64,000 nt of DNA, taken from assembly GCA_016209685.1 (NCBI GenBank), contig JACQVQ010000009.1, forward strand, positions 1-64,000, given 5' to 3'. Made by a program: the position numbers and the translations under genes. The stretch comes from Planctomycetota bacterium. Lineage in GTDB: Bacteria; Planctomycetota; Brocadiia; Brocadiales; Bathyanammoxibiaceae. The notes under the pieces were generated by a model. It did not search any database. It was not told the origin of the DNA and saw only the letters and a list, made by a program, of their open reading frames with translations. Of the stretch, positions 1 through 9,118 are shown piece after piece (the first letter of the stretch is position 1; the number at the start of each line of letters is the position of its first letter).

Positions 1-2
1 AT

Positions 3-1610
3 ATAGTTATGGCCCATGCAGGTACGGCCTTTATCGTGGCCGCCTTCCTGTTTCTTTATAAATGGTATGGGTCTTTTGACTTTGCGGTCTTGAGGGCCTC
101 GGTGGCCAATCTTTCTGGGGGCCCGAAGGACCTCCTATTTGCCCTGTTCCTCCTGGTGACACCGTGGGGGAATTACAGCATATATATTCCAGGCCCGAAG
201 GACCTCCTATTTGTCTTGTTCCTCCTGGGCTTTGGGGTGAAGGCGGGGATAGTACCGCTCCATATATGGTTACCCAAGGCCCACCCAGCGGCCCCCAGCA
301 GTGCTTCTGCCCTCATGTCCGGGGTTATGATAAAGGTGGCGATATATGGATTAGTGCGGATGGTTATAGATATCCTGGGAGGAGGTAGCCTGTGGTGGGG
401 GGTAGCGGTCCTTGTTATTGCCTCTGCCTCGGCGGTACTAGGGGTACTTTATGCCCTGGTGGAACATGACCTTAAGCGGCTCTTGGCCTATCATAGTGTG
501 GAAAACATTGGAATTATCCTCATGGGCGTAGGGGCTTCCATGGTCTTTTCCTCAATGGGCGAGAGTGGGCCGGCGAGGGTGGCCCTGGTGGCAGGGCTCT
601 TCCATACCCTCAACCACGCCATTTTTAAGGGTCTCTTGTTCCTGGGTGCCGGCTCTGTGGTCTTTGGCACCCACATCAAGAATATAGAGGAACTGGGTGG
701 ACTTATCAAGAAGATGCCCTGGACGGCCCTCTGCTTTCTAGTGGGGGCAGTGTCCATTTCTGGTTTGCCTCCCTTTAATGGTTTTGTCAGTGAGTGGTTT
801 ACCTTCCAGGGCCTCCTCATGGGGTTTGGGGTTACGGAAGGGGGCATGAGGGTCTTTCTCCCTGTGGTGGCCATAATACTCGGTTTCTCCAGTGCCCTGG
901 CCGCCAGTTGTTTTGTAAAGGCCTTCGGGATGACCTTTCTGGCCCTGCCCAGGAGTGAACATGCCCGCCACGCCGTGGAGTCGCCCCTGTCCATGCGGTT
1001 AAGTATGGGTATGCTTGCGGGGCTTTGCCTTTTACTGGGAGTAATGCCGCAATACCTGTTGGGCCTTGTGGATGGTGTAGCCTCTGCGGTCCTACATATC
1101 AGGGCCCCTTTTAGGAGTGGCTACGATTGGTTTACCCTTATCCCTTTAACGCCAGGTGGTGCCTCTGCCCTCTCTGGCTTTTCTCCCCAGTGGGTCTTCC
1201 TCTTACTCCTGGCCTTCACGGGAGGTCTCCTCCTTGTCATGGGTATCCCTTACAGTAGGGCCAGATTGGGGGAGACCTGGGGGTGCGGGATACCTGCCCT
1301 GGTCCCCAGGATGGAGTACACTGCCACGGCCTTCTCCAAGCCCTTTATGATAATATTTAGGGACCTTTACAGGACTACCGAGGACATTGAAAAGATAGCC
1401 TCCCCGGCCCCCCTACAGCCCCACTTTACCAGGATAAGGAGCTACGAGGTGTCGGTGGTACGCATCTTTGAGAGATATTTCTATGAGCCCCTAGTACAGG
1501 TGGTTATGGCCATTTCCAATAAGATGCAAATCCTCCAGTCAGGGAGTATCCATCTGTATCTACTTTATTTCTTTATTGCCCTTATCGTGCTCATCTTCTG
1601 GATCAAATAG
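3..1610 (+). CDS. Antiporter-like membrane subunit of an Ehr/group-4-hydrogenase-like complex (HyfB/NuoL family), 5' partial
   Basis: This is a multi-spanning subunit of the NuoL/HyfB/Mrp family, which carries ion translocation in complex I-like enzymes of the inner membrane. The frame is open from the left edge. The ATG at 9 is probably internal, since 533 residues is shorter than usual HyfB and the text AHAGTAF belongs to the middle of such proteins. Family hallmarks seen are GFGVKAGIVPLHIWLPKAHP, SALMSGVMIK and the lysine-bearing EHDLKRLLAYHSVENIG. The gene ends 2 bases before the HyfC-like gene, so it belongs to the operon running to 6836. A 72-base in-frame tandem duplication near the left edge repeats GPKDLLF about 24 residues apart. 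Confidence 0.9.
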   Translation: MVMAHAGTAFIVAAFLFLYKWYGSFDFAVLRASVANLSGGPKDLLFALFLLVTPWGNYSIYIPGPKDLLFVLFLLGFGVKAGIVPLHIWLPKAHPAAPSSASALMSGVMIKVAIYGLVRMVIDILGGGSLWWGVAVLVIASASAVLGVLYALVEHDLKRLLAYHSVENIGIILMGVGASMVFSSMGESGPARVALVAGLFHTLNHAIFKGLLFLGAGSVVFGTHIKNIEELGGLIKKMPWTALCFLVGAVSISGLPPFNGFVSEWFTFQGLLMGFGVTEGGMRVFLPVVAIILGFSSALAASCFVKAFGMTFLALPRSEHARHAVESPLSMRLSMGMLAGLCLLLGVMPQYLLGLVDGVASAVLHIRAPFRSGYDWFTLIPLTPGGASALSGFSPQWVFLLLLAFTGGLLLVMGIPYSRARLGETWGCGIPALVPRMEYTATAFSKPFMIIFRDLYRTTEDIEKIASPAPLQPHFTRIRSYEVSVVRIFERYFYEPLVQVVMAISNKMQILQSGSIHLYLLYFFIALIVLIFWIK

Positions 1611-1612
1611 CA

Positions 1613-2545
1613 ATGGTATCCCTCAGCTATTCTATACACTTGGTATGTCTGCTACTGGGAGCGCTCCTGTTGCAGGGTTTCATAAAAAAGATGAAGGCCC
1701 GGCTCCAGGGGAGGCAAGGGCCTGGCCTCTTACAGCCCTACTACGACCTCGGTAAACTCTTGAAAAAAGACAGCGTCCTCTCGGAACATGCCTCGTGGGT
1801 CTTCCGATTTGCCCCCTATGGGGTCTTCGTGTTCACCCTGACGGCAGCCCTCTTTGTGCCCCTCTACATCCCACGGGCACCTATGACCTATGCGGGGGAT
1901 TGTATCCTGGTGGTCTATTTGCTTGGCATGGCCCGGTTCCTACAGGCGATTGCCGCCCTGGACACTGGCAGTGCCTTTGGAGGTATGGGCAGCAGTAGAG
2001 AGATGACCATATCCTCTTTTGTGGAGCCAGCCCTCTTTATGGCCCTCTTTACCGTAGGGATACAGATGGGCAGCCTGAACCTCAGTGAGATGGTCTTGAG
2101 GGTATCCAAAGACGGTGCCGGATACCTTTCTCTCTTCAATGTCCTCCTGGGTATAAGCTTCTTCGTAGTGCTCATTGCTGAGACAGGTAGGATTCCGGTG
2201 GATAACCCCGCTACCCACCTGGAACTGACCATGATCCACGAGGCCATGATACTTGAATATTCCGGCAGGGCCCTGGCGCTTATTGAGTGGAGTAAGGCCC
2301 TAAAGCAGTTTATATTCTTTGCTCTCCTGGTCAACCTTTTTTTGCCAGTACCAGTTTCCAGGGGGGAGGCCGTTCCCCTGTATTCCTTAGGCGTGTTCTT
2401 CTTAAAACTGATGGTTTTGGGTTACATCATAGCCTGGGTGGAGACCCTGAATGCTAAACTAAGGTTGTTCAGGATACCCAATCTCCTCCTTTTGTCTTTG
2501 TGTGGTTCCTTTTTGGCCTTATTGTCTATTATTTTTGTGAGGTGA
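1613..2545 (+). CDS. HyfC/NuoH-like membrane subunit of the complex
   Basis: A 310-residue NuoH/HyfC-type protein, the membrane subunit that anchors the hydrophilic arm and forms the quinone-side or coupling interface in complex I relatives. Seen are the conserved N-terminal RQGPGLLQPYYDLGKLLKK and the central loop ETGRIPVDNPATHLELTMIH, followed by EYSG, all characteristic of this family, in a protein of about eight hydrophobic segments. The ATG at 1613 lies 2 bases after the upstream stop, indicating translational coupling. It is followed after 6 bases by the HyfE-like gene. Family assignment is firm. The electron acceptor or donor cannot be read from this subunit. Confidence 0.9.
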   Translation: MVSLSYSIHLVCLLLGALLLQGFIKKMKARLQGRQGPGLLQPYYDLGKLLKKDSVLSEHASWVFRFAPYGVFVFTLTAALFVPLYIPRAPMTYAGDCILVVYLLGMARFLQAIAALDTGSAFGGMGSSREMTISSFVEPALFMALFTVGIQMGSLNLSEMVLRVSKDGAGYLSLFNVLLGISFFVVLIAETGRIPVDNPATHLELTMIHEAMILEYSGRALALIEWSKALKQFIFFALLVNLFLPVPVSRGEAVPLYSLGVFFLKLMVLGYIIAWVETLNAKLRLFRIPNLLLLSLCGSFLALLSIIFVR

Positions 2546-2551
2546 AGTTCC

Positions 2552-3217
2552 TTGGAAGGTCTGATAAAAGAGGCTTACTTAATAGATAAACTTGCTGTCT
2601 CCATGCTGGGGGTAGTGATGCTTATGTCCCTGTGCGGTCGTTTAGTAACGCTGGTCTATGTCTATGCCTTTCAGTCGCTCCTCCTGGCGGCCATAGCATT
2701 CTTTGCCTCTTACACCCCACATTCCCATCACCTGATATGGATGGTCTATCTCATCATAATAGTAAAGGTGATTGTCATTCCTTATGTGTTTCTCAGGATC
2801 ATTGAGACCCTGACCATAAAGAAGGAGGTGGAACCTTACGTGAGTCAGTTAGCCTCCCCGCTAGTGGCCAGTGGTCTGGTTATACTGGCCTACTACTCCC
2901 AGCAGTATGTATTACAACTCCACGAGGGTGTTGTCTTTAGCCACTGCCTGTCTATCTCTATTGCCGTAATCTTGATAGGTTTCTTTCTGATGATAACCAG
3001 GAAGAAGGCTGTTACGCAGATGGTAGGGCTAATGACCATGGAGAACGGTGTCTTCCTGTGCGCCATGGTCTTGACCTCGGGGATGCCTATGATTATTGAG
3101 CTAGGGGTGTCCTTTGACGTCCTGATGGGTATCTTGATTATGGGTATCTTTGTCTTCAGGATACGTGAGACCTTTGCCTCCATAGATACGAGTAAATTAA
3201 ACTCCTTAAGGGGATGA
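2552..3217 (+). CDS. HyfE-like membrane subunit
   Basis: A 221-residue hydrophobic protein with about seven membrane segments, matching HyfE (a NuoK-containing subunit) in length, gene order and the C-terminal pattern ENGVFLCAMVLTSGMPMIIE followed by DVLMGILIMGIFVFRI. The NuoK-like glutamate in MTMENG is retained. Translation most likely starts at a TTG at 2552, just after the HyfC-like stop. The stop overlaps the ATG of the next gene as ATGA at 3214-3217, a classic coupled junction. Function as part of the ion-pumping membrane arm is inferred from the family. Confidence 0.85.
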   Translation: MEGLIKEAYLIDKLAVSMLGVVMLMSLCGRLVTLVYVYAFQSLLLAAIAFFASYTPHSHHLIWMVYLIIIVKVIVIPYVFLRIIETLTIKKEVEPYVSQLASPLVASGLVILAYYSQQYVLQLHEGVVFSHCLSISIAVILIGFFLMITRKKAVTQMVGLMTMENGVFLCAMVLTSGMPMIIELGVSFDVLMGILIMGIFVFRIRETFASIDTSKLNSLRG

Positions 3218-4731
3218 TTTCTATGCTGAAACTCCTTCTAGCCCTTCCCCTGATTACGGGGTCTCTCTGCCTTCTTTGCCTATTTGTAAAGAAGGGTAGG
3301 GCGGCAGAGTTTCTCAATCTACTGAGTGTCGGCCTTTGTTTCGTAATCTCTATCCTCCTCCTGTCGGATATTACCAGGAGTGGGCCAAGATGCGATTTTA
3401 ATGGTTTTATCTACGTAGATACGCTGGGGGGCTTCTTTCTATGCCTCACCCTGATGGTAAGCCTTGCGGTATCTATCTATTCCATCAGTTATATGAGGCA
3501 GGCCGTGGAAAAGGTGGAAGTCGATAAACACCTGTGTCATTACTACTTACTCCTCAACCTCTTTGTATTCACCATGATGATGGTGACTACTACGGGGAAT
3601 CTTGGCGTCATCTGGATTTCTATTGAAGGTACTACCCTAGTATCTGCTTTCCTGGTAGGATTTTATAACGAGAGAAACTCTCTGGAGGCCGCATGGAAAT
3701 ACCTGATAATATGCACCGTAGGTATCACCTTCGCCCTCTTTGGGACGGTGCTCTTCTACTACGCCTCTTTGCATATACCTTTTGAACTGAGGAGCACCCT
3801 GAACTGGTTTGAGATGACCCGTTTTGCGGATAGGCTGGACCCAAGGTTAACCAAACTTGCCTTTGTCTTTATACTCCTTGGTTACGGTACGAAGGCAGGC
3901 TTAGCCCCCATGCATACCTGGCTTCCAGACGCCCACAGCCAGGCGCCCACCCCGATGAGCGCTCTGCTATCGGGGGTCTTATTAAAGTGCTCCTTCTACG
4001 GGATATTGCGCTTCTACATCATTGCCAGTAAGTGTCTGGGTACGGCATATCTTAATAATCTGCTCCTGACCTTCGGGATTATCTCCCTGGTTATTGCCAC
4101 CTTCTTTATTTTGATACAAAAGGATATAAAGAGACTCCTTGCCTATAGCAGTCTGGAGAACATGGGGATTATTGCGGCAGGGGTGGGCTTTGGTGGGATT
4201 CTGGGGGTATATGGGGCCCTCTTCCATATCTTAAACCATGCCCTGGTAAAATCCCTTATGTTCTTCGTGGGGGGGAGTCTTGCCGTCAAGTATCACACAA
4301 AGAGTATGAAAGACATACGGGGGGCCATAGGGATAATGCCCATTACGGGGACCGGGCTGCTCCTGGGGAGCTTCGCACTGGCAGGCGTACCGCCGTTTAA
4401 CATGTTCATGAGTGAGATTGCCATACTCACTGCGGGTTTTTCTAGCGGCAAGGTACTGGTAAGCTGTATATTCCTGGTCTCTCTGGTAATTGTCTTTGCA
4501 GGTATCCTCAGGCACACCACGGCTATGGCCTTTAATCCCCCGCCCCAGGGGGTAGAAAGGGGAGAGGCAGGCACCTGGGCTATCCTGGCATGTCTCCTCC
4601 TCTTGGGACCTGTCGTTTTCCTGGGGGTGTGCATACCCGATTTCCTGGACAATATACTTAACCAGTCAGTTAGCATAATCATAGGAGAGAAGGTCTCGTG
4701 GACGAAAGAAAGCCTTACATTGATGAAATAA
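3214..4731 (+). CDS. HyfF-like antiporter subunit
   Basis: A second NuoL/M/N-type antiporter-like subunit, 505 residues. Key text: GTKAGLAPMHTWLPDAHSQAPTP, ALLSGVLLKCSFYGILR, QKDIKRLLAYSSLENMGII and ALFHILNHALVKSLMFF, which include the lysines and histidines of the proton pathway known in the family. A conserved glutamate in SIEGTTLVSAFLVGF matches HyfF. The start is coupled to hyfE (ATGA). Its 3' end overlaps the large-subunit gene by 34 bases. With the HyfB-like subunit this gives the complex two antiporter-type modules, as in hydrogenase-4 and Ehr complexes. Confidence 0.9.
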   Translation: MISMLKLLLALPLITGSLCLLCLFVKKGRAAEFLNLLSVGLCFVISILLLSDITRSGPRCDFNGFIYVDTLGGFFLCLTLMVSLAVSIYSISYMRQAVEKVEVDKHLCHYYLLLNLFVFTMMMVTTTGNLGVIWISIEGTTLVSAFLVGFYNERNSLEAAWKYLIICTVGITFALFGTVLFYYASLHIPFELRSTLNWFEMTRFADRLDPRLTKLAFVFILLGYGTKAGLAPMHTWLPDAHSQAPTPMSALLSGVLLKCSFYGILRFYIIASKCLGTAYLNNLLLTFGIISLVIATFFILIQKDIKRLLAYSSLENMGIIAAGVGFGGILGVYGALFHILNHALVKSLMFFVGGSLAVKYHTKSMKDIRGAIGIMPITGTGLLLGSFALAGVPPFNMFMSEIAILTAGFSSGKVLVSCIFLVSLVIVFAGILRHTTAMAFNPPPQGVERGEAGTWAILACLLLLGPVVFLGVCIPDFLDNILNQSVSIIIGEKVSWTKESLTLMK

Positions 4732-6296
4732 AGAGGGAGTTCCCCGGAGACGTACTGTCAGAGGATACCTCCACGCCAGGGGAGGCGTATCTTACCATAC
4801 GGAAGGAGTCCCTCCCCCGTATAGCCAACTTCCTGCACGAGGTTAGATACAGTACGCCCCTCTTGAGCATGTTCGGTACGGACGAGCGCGCCCTGGACGG
4901 TACGTATAAGGTATATACCGTATTTCAAATCCCCAGGAAGCCAGTGTTTATTATCCTCAAGGTACACCTGAAGGAGGGGGAACTGGAATTCCCTTCCATA
5001 ACACCCCTGATGTATGCGGGAAGCCCCTTTGAGAGGGAGATGCAGGATATGTTTGGCTTTGTCCCCGTAGGTAACCCTGATACCAGGCGGATGGTACTCC
5101 ATGAGAATTTCCCCAAGGGCATCCATCCCCTCAGGAAGGATTTTAGTTATAGTACAACCTTAGATAAGGCCGAAGGCCAGTATCCCTTTCATACTATTGA
5201 GGGGGAGGGGATGCTTGAGATACCTGTGGGTCCCGTACATGCCGGAATCATTGAACCAGGGCACTTCAGGTTCAGCGTGGCAGGGGAACCCATAATAAAT
5301 CTTGAGATAAGGCTCCACTACAAACACAAGGGTATAGAGAAGTTGATGGAGACGCTGGATTTTAATGAGGGGTGCCGGGTGGCGGAAATGGTCTCCGGGG
5401 ATTCCGCAATAGGCCATGTAACGGCCTATTGCCAGGCCGTGGAGAAGATTGCCGGGATAGAGACCCCCCTGCTGGCCAGGTATAACAGGATGATAGCCCT
5501 GGAATTGGAGAGGCTCTATAATCATATAGCGGACATCGGGAGTATGTCTACGGACGCCTCTTTTCTCTTTGGTGCGGCCCGTGCGGGTATCCTTAGAGAA
5601 AAGGTAATGGGTCTCAATGACAGGCTTACGGGGAGCAGGTTCCTCAAGGGCCTGGTCGTCCCAGGAGGGGTAACGAGAGACCTCTTTACTGCCAGGGAGG
5701 ACATTACCCTCACCCTGAAGGAGGTCGGAGAGGGTCTTAAAGAATTGGTGGCAATACTCCTTTCCTCTGCCTCCTTTCTGGACAGGGTAAAGACCACAGG
5801 CGTCCTGAATAAAAAGACTGCCGAGGATCTGGCAGTAACTGGTCCACCGGCCAGGGCCTCCGGTGTAGACTCTGATATGCGGAGGGACGTCCCTTACGAG
5901 GCCTACGGGGAGGTGAAATTCAAGGTCCCCGTATACAAAGAGGGAGACGTCTTTTGCAGGCTCAGCGTGCGGATAGACGAGGCCTTTGAGTCTATAAGTA
6001 TTATAGAGCAGGTACTAAAGAAGGCCGTACGAGGTCCCATTAAGGCAGAAGTAGGGGCACGGCGTGCCGTGCCCCTACCCTACCGGTATGCCCTGGGTTG
6101 TGTAGAGGGGTGGAGGGGGGCTATCCTGTATTGGATAATGACTACCCCAGGGGACAAGCTGTACCGCTGTAAGATAAAAGACCCTTCCTTCTGCAACTGG
6201 CCAGGGCTCTCTTATGCGGTGCTGGGCAACATCGTCCCGGACTTCCCCCTCTGCAACAAGAGCTTCAATCTCTCCTATGCCGGCAATGACCTCTGA
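4698..6296 (+). CDS. NuoCD/HyfG-like large subunit lacking both NiFe-binding motifs (Ehr-type)
   Basis: A fusion of a NuoC-like domain (about residues 1-150) and a NuoD/hydrogenase large-subunit domain (about 160-532). In group 4 hydrogenases the NiFe centre is held by an RxCGxC motif and a C-terminal DPCxxC. Here the first site reads VAEMVSGDSAIGH (near residue 231) and the second reads SFNLSYAGNDL at the very end, so all four cysteine ligands are absent. The fold-defining HKGIEKLMETL and TAYCQAVEKIAGIE are kept. This matches energy-converting hydrogenase-related (Ehr) complexes rather than a hydrogenase. Translation appears to start at a GTG at 4698, overlapping the HyfF-like gene. A 28-bp palindromic element is read in frame at residues 451-460 (VGARRAVPLP). 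Confidence 0.88.
   Translation: MDERKPYIDEIKREFPGDVLSEDTSTPGEAYLTIRKESLPRIANFLHEVRYSTPLLSMFGTDERALDGTYKVYTVFQIPRKPVFIILKVHLKEGELEFPSITPLMYAGSPFEREMQDMFGFVPVGNPDTRRMVLHENFPKGIHPLRKDFSYSTTLDKAEGQYPFHTIEGEGMLEIPVGPVHAGIIEPGHFRFSVAGEPIINLEIRLHYKHKGIEKLMETLDFNEGCRVAEMVSGDSAIGHVTAYCQAVEKIAGIETPLLARYNRMIALELERLYNHIADIGSMSTDASFLFGAARAGILREKVMGLNDRLTGSRFLKGLVVPGGVTRDLFTAREDITLTLKEVGEGLKELVAILLSSASFLDRVKTTGVLNKKTAEDLAVTGPPARASGVDSDMRRDVPYEAYGEVKFKVPVYKEGDVFCRLSVRIDEAFESISIIEQVLKKAVRGPIKAEVGARRAVPLPYRYALGCVEGWRGAILYWIMTTPGDKLYRCKIKDPSFCNWPGLSYAVLGNIVPDFPLCNKSFNLSYAGNDL
6051..6078. repeat. 28-bp palindromic element inside the Ehr large-subunit gene
   Basis: Arms GTAGGGGCAC and GTGCCCCTAC with centre GGCGTGCC. 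It lies inside an open frame, contributing VGARRAVPLP. The same arms recur about twenty times in the window. Confidence 0.9.
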
Positions 6297-6308
6297 GGAT
6301 AAGACGCT

Positions 6309-6836
6309 ATGCAAAAGATGATATTATCCTGGTTAAAGGGACGTATCGCCACTAAAGACCTGAAGGAGCTGGTGAGCGATGCGAGACTAAAGGACTGCCT
6401 GGAGGTGGTTAACAATGCCTCCATTGAGGAGTTCCGGAGGCTCTCCAGGCGTTCCGTACATATAAGAGAGGTGGATGCCGGCTCGTGCAATGCATGCGAG
6501 CTGGAGATAAACGCACTGAATAATCCAGTCTATGACATAGAGCGGTTCGGTATCCATTTTGTGGCCTCACCAAGACATGCGGACATGCTCCTGGTCACTG
6601 GCCCCGTGACCAGGAACATGGAGATGGCCCTGAGGAAGACCTACGATGCCACGCCCGAACCCAGGCTAGTCGTGGCAGTAGGGGGATGTGCCAGGGACGG
6701 GGGAATCTTTAAAGGCTCTTATGCCGTGGTAGGAGGGGTGGAGAGGGTTATCCCCGTGGACGCTTATATCAGGGGCTGTCCCCCCCGGCCCCAGGAATTA
6801 CTCTACGGGATACTCCGCATCTTAGGGAGGATTTAG
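6309..6836 (+). CDS. NuoB/HyfI-like small subunit with a 4Fe-4S site
   Basis: A 175-residue small subunit of the NuoB/HyfI family. All four cysteine ligands of the proximal (N2-like) 4Fe-4S cluster are visible: the SCNACELE pair, GGCARDGG, and RGCPPRPQELL. The family text FVASPRHADMLLVTGPVT is also present. It passes electrons between the large subunit and ferredoxin-like partners in related enzymes. It is the last gene of the operon, 12 bases after the large-subunit stop. No HyfH/HyfA-like ferredoxin gene follows, so any such subunit must lie upstream of the window or be absent. Confidence 0.9.
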   Translation: MQKMILSWLKGRIATKDLKELVSDARLKDCLEVVNNASIEEFRRLSRRSVHIREVDAGSCNACELEINALNNPVYDIERFGIHFVASPRHADMLLVTGPVTRNMEMALRKTYDATPEPRLVVAVGGCARDGGIFKGSYAVVGGVERVIPVDAYIRGCPPRPQELLYGILRILGRI

Positions 6837-6839
6837 CAT

Positions 6840-6867
6840 GTAGGGGTACGTTGCAACGTGCCCCTAC
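6840..6867. repeat. 28-bp palindromic element after the Ehr operon
   Basis: Arms GTAGGGGTACGTT and AACGTGCCCCTAC around GC. It starts 3 bases after the small-subunit stop and lies between convergent genes, where it may act as a transcript-end hairpin. Confidence 0.85.
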
Positions 6868-6905
6868 CCTGCCAACACAATTATTGACTAAGGAGGTCCG
6901 TGGGG

Positions 6906-9041
6906 TTACGCCAGGATAAAATCTGCCTCCCTCTTAAAGAAGTCTATGTGGTCAATCTTGACCTTGAGCTCCTGGCCTACACGGAAGACCCTGCCCCTGC
7001 GGTTACCTACCATGGCCATCCGCTTCCTGTCCAGTTTGTAGAAGTCGTCTACAAGGTTGCGGACGTGTACGAGACCATCCAGCAGGAGGTCTTTTAGCTG
7101 TACGAATAGCCCGAACTCCTCCACCCCAGTAATGACCCCCTCCATTGCCTCTCCCACCCTGCCCTCCAGGTGACGGAGGAGCTTCAGTTTGGTAATCTCT
7201 CGCTCTGCCTCATCCGCCCTCCTCTCAGTAAAGGAGCAGTGTTCGGCCAGGTCTGCCAGGCCACCGGAGGTAAATTCATAACTCTCCCTTATCTCCCCGG
7301 GCTTCCGTCTCTCCAGCAAGTAGTGGTCCAGCGTCCTGTGGACAAAGAGGTCTGGGTACCGTCTTATTGGGGAGGTGAAATGGGTGTAATAGTCCATGGC
7401 GAGGGCGAAGTGAGGGCCCCATTTGTCAGAGTATTGGGCCTTCTTGAGGGAGCGGAGGAGGGCCAGGTTCACCTGATAGGCCTCGGGTCTGCCAGCTACC
7501 CGCTTTAACAGGTCCTGGATATGCCGCCTCTTGAAGGGGTCTAGCTTCACCTGCTCCAACTCCTTTATGAATTCGGCAAAATTCCTCATCTCCTCTTCCT
7601 CCGGCTTTGGATGGATACGGGAGAAATAGGGGATGTCTTTCTCGTGCATGAACCTGGCCACTGCCCCATTGGCCGCCAGCATAAACTCCTCAATAAGCTT
7701 GTGGGAGACGTCCCTCTCTACCTTCTCTACCTCCGCCACCCTGCCCGTTTCATCCAGCCTCAAGGAAACCTCTGGGAGGTCCAGCTCCAGTGCCCCATCC
7801 TCTACCCTCCTGGTCCATAGCTTCTGGGCCAACTCCGCCATCTGGGAGAGTAAGTCCCTCACCTCCTCCGGCACCTCAGAGGAGGCCGCTTTATCCTTTG
7901 TAAGGATTTTGCTGGCCTCCTTGTAAGTAAGCCTCTTGGTCACCCTGATAACGGAGTGCCGAATCTCGGAGGAGACGAGCGTCCCCTGGGGGGTAAAGGA
8001 TAGGAAGACCGTTTTGGTTAGCCTATCCACCCCCGCCTTCAGACTGCAGATGCCTGCCGACAGGGGTTCGGGGAGCATTGGGATGACCTCCCCTGGGAAA
8101 TAGACGCTGGTGCCTCGCTTGGAACCCTCCAGGTCTGTGGCCGAGCCAGGCCTGACGTAGTGGGACACGTCGGCTATGTGTACCCCCAGTTTCAGGTGCC
8201 CCCGCCCCAATCTCTCTAGGGAGACGGCATCGTCAAAATCCTTGGCGTCTTCAGGGTCAATGGTAATCGTCAACTTGTCCCTGAGGTCTAATCTCCCCCT
8301 GAGGTCCTCTTCTTTCACCTCCTGGGGCGCCGCCCTTGTCTCTTCTTCTACTTCTGGACTGAACTTATTGGGAAGACGATATTGATACACTACAGAGACG
8401 GTATCCACCCATGGGTCGCCATCCTCTCCCAGCACCTCCACTATCATCCCTTCGGGGGCTAGGTGTCGGGAGGGCCACTGGGTTAGCTTGACTATGACCT
8501 TTTGCCCTGGTCGTGCCCCGGCGGAGTCCTCTTCTGCCACATAGATGTCCCTGAAGAGACAGGAGTCGTCAGGGGCTACGAAGCCCAGGCGGCGGGTACG
8601 CTGATAGGCGCCTATAACGGTCTCATTAACGTGTTCCAGGACGTTGACTATCTGTCCCGAGGCGGCCCGATTCCGTCCGCGGCGTCTGGGGGGCACCCCC
8701 ATAGGAAACCTTGCCACCACGAGGTCATTGTGCATGGCCTGGCCCATGTCCTCTTCTCCTATGTAGACCTCCGGGTAGCCCTCCTTCACTGGCTCTACAA
8801 TGCCATAACCCCTTGGTCTGCAACGCAGCCTCCCTACTACCAGATGTACCTTTTCGGGGATGGCGTATTGCTTTTGTTTTATCTGGACTATCTCACCGAG
8901 GAACTCGAGCTGGCGGAGGAGCTTTTGAAAACCCTCAGACTCCTCTGCTGATGTGCCAAAGTGTTCCGCCAGCGCTGTCGCATTCATGGGGCTGTAGCGG
9001 CGGCCGCGGAGGAACTTGATTAGGTCTTTTGCGTCAACCAT
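6906..9041 (-). CDS. rnr: Ribonuclease R (RNB-family 3'-5' exoribonuclease)
   Basis: A 711-residue RNase II/RNase R protein that degrades RNA processively from the 3' end. Order of domains: an N-terminal winged-helix region (about 1-60), cold-shock-like OB domains (about 70-220), the RNB catalytic domain (about 240-580) with DPEDAKDFDDAVSL bearing the metal-binding aspartates, the signature HFTSPIRRYPDLFVHRTL, and a C-terminal S1 domain (about 625-711, GVITGVEEFGLFVQL). The ATG at 9041 gives the usual length. It lies downstream of the YhaM-like nuclease gene on the same strand, suggesting a small RNA-processing cluster, with a palindromic element between them. Confidence 0.95.
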   Translation of the reverse strand: MVDAKDLIKFLRGRRYSPMNATALAEHFGTSAEESEGFQKLLRQLEFLGEIVQIKQKQYAIPEKVHLVVGRLRCRPRGYGIVEPVKEGYPEVYIGEEDMGQAMHNDLVVARFPMGVPPRRRGRNRAASGQIVNVLEHVNETVIGAYQRTRRLGFVAPDDSCLFRDIYVAEEDSAGARPGQKVIVKLTQWPSRHLAPEGMIVEVLGEDGDPWVDTVSVVYQYRLPNKFSPEVEEETRAAPQEVKEEDLRGRLDLRDKLTITIDPEDAKDFDDAVSLERLGRGHLKLGVHIADVSHYVRPGSATDLEGSKRGTSVYFPGEVIPMLPEPLSAGICSLKAGVDRLTKTVFLSFTPQGTLVSSEIRHSVIRVTKRLTYKEASKILTKDKAASSEVPEEVRDLLSQMAELAQKLWTRRVEDGALELDLPEVSLRLDETGRVAEVEKVERDVSHKLIEEFMLAANGAVARFMHEKDIPYFSRIHPKPEEEEMRNFAEFIKELEQVKLDPFKRRHIQDLLKRVAGRPEAYQVNLALLRSLKKAQYSDKWGPHFALAMDYYTHFTSPIRRYPDLFVHRTLDHYLLERRKPGEIRESYEFTSGGLADLAEHCSFTERRADEAEREITKLKLLRHLEGRVGEAMEGVITGVEEFGLFVQLKDLLLDGLVHVRNLVDDFYKLDRKRMAMVGNRRGRVFRVGQELKVKIDHIDFFKREADFILA

Positions 9042-9044
9042 GGG

Positions 9045-9103
9045 ACTAGGGACTAGGGATTAGGGATTAGGGGTTAGTAGGGGCAGGGTAACCCTGCCCC
9101 TAC
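9045..9103. repeat. Tandem GGGATTA-type words followed by a 27-bp palindrome
   Basis: Near-repeats of GGGACTAGGGATTAGG run from 9045 to 9076, followed by a palindrome with arms GTAGGGGCAGGGT and ACCCTGCCCCTAC (9077-9103). Together they fill the gap between the two nuclease genes. Similar word repeats occur near 35200, 47085, 47220 and 60930. Confidence 0.8.
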
Positions 9104-9118
9104 CTCCCGCGTGCCTGT

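Noticed and set aside
4698-6836. Calling the complex a functional group 4 [NiFe] hydrogenase (hydrogenase-4 or Ech)
   Set aside because: Both NiFe-binding CxxC motifs are absent from the large subunit, so hydrogen chemistry is unlikely.
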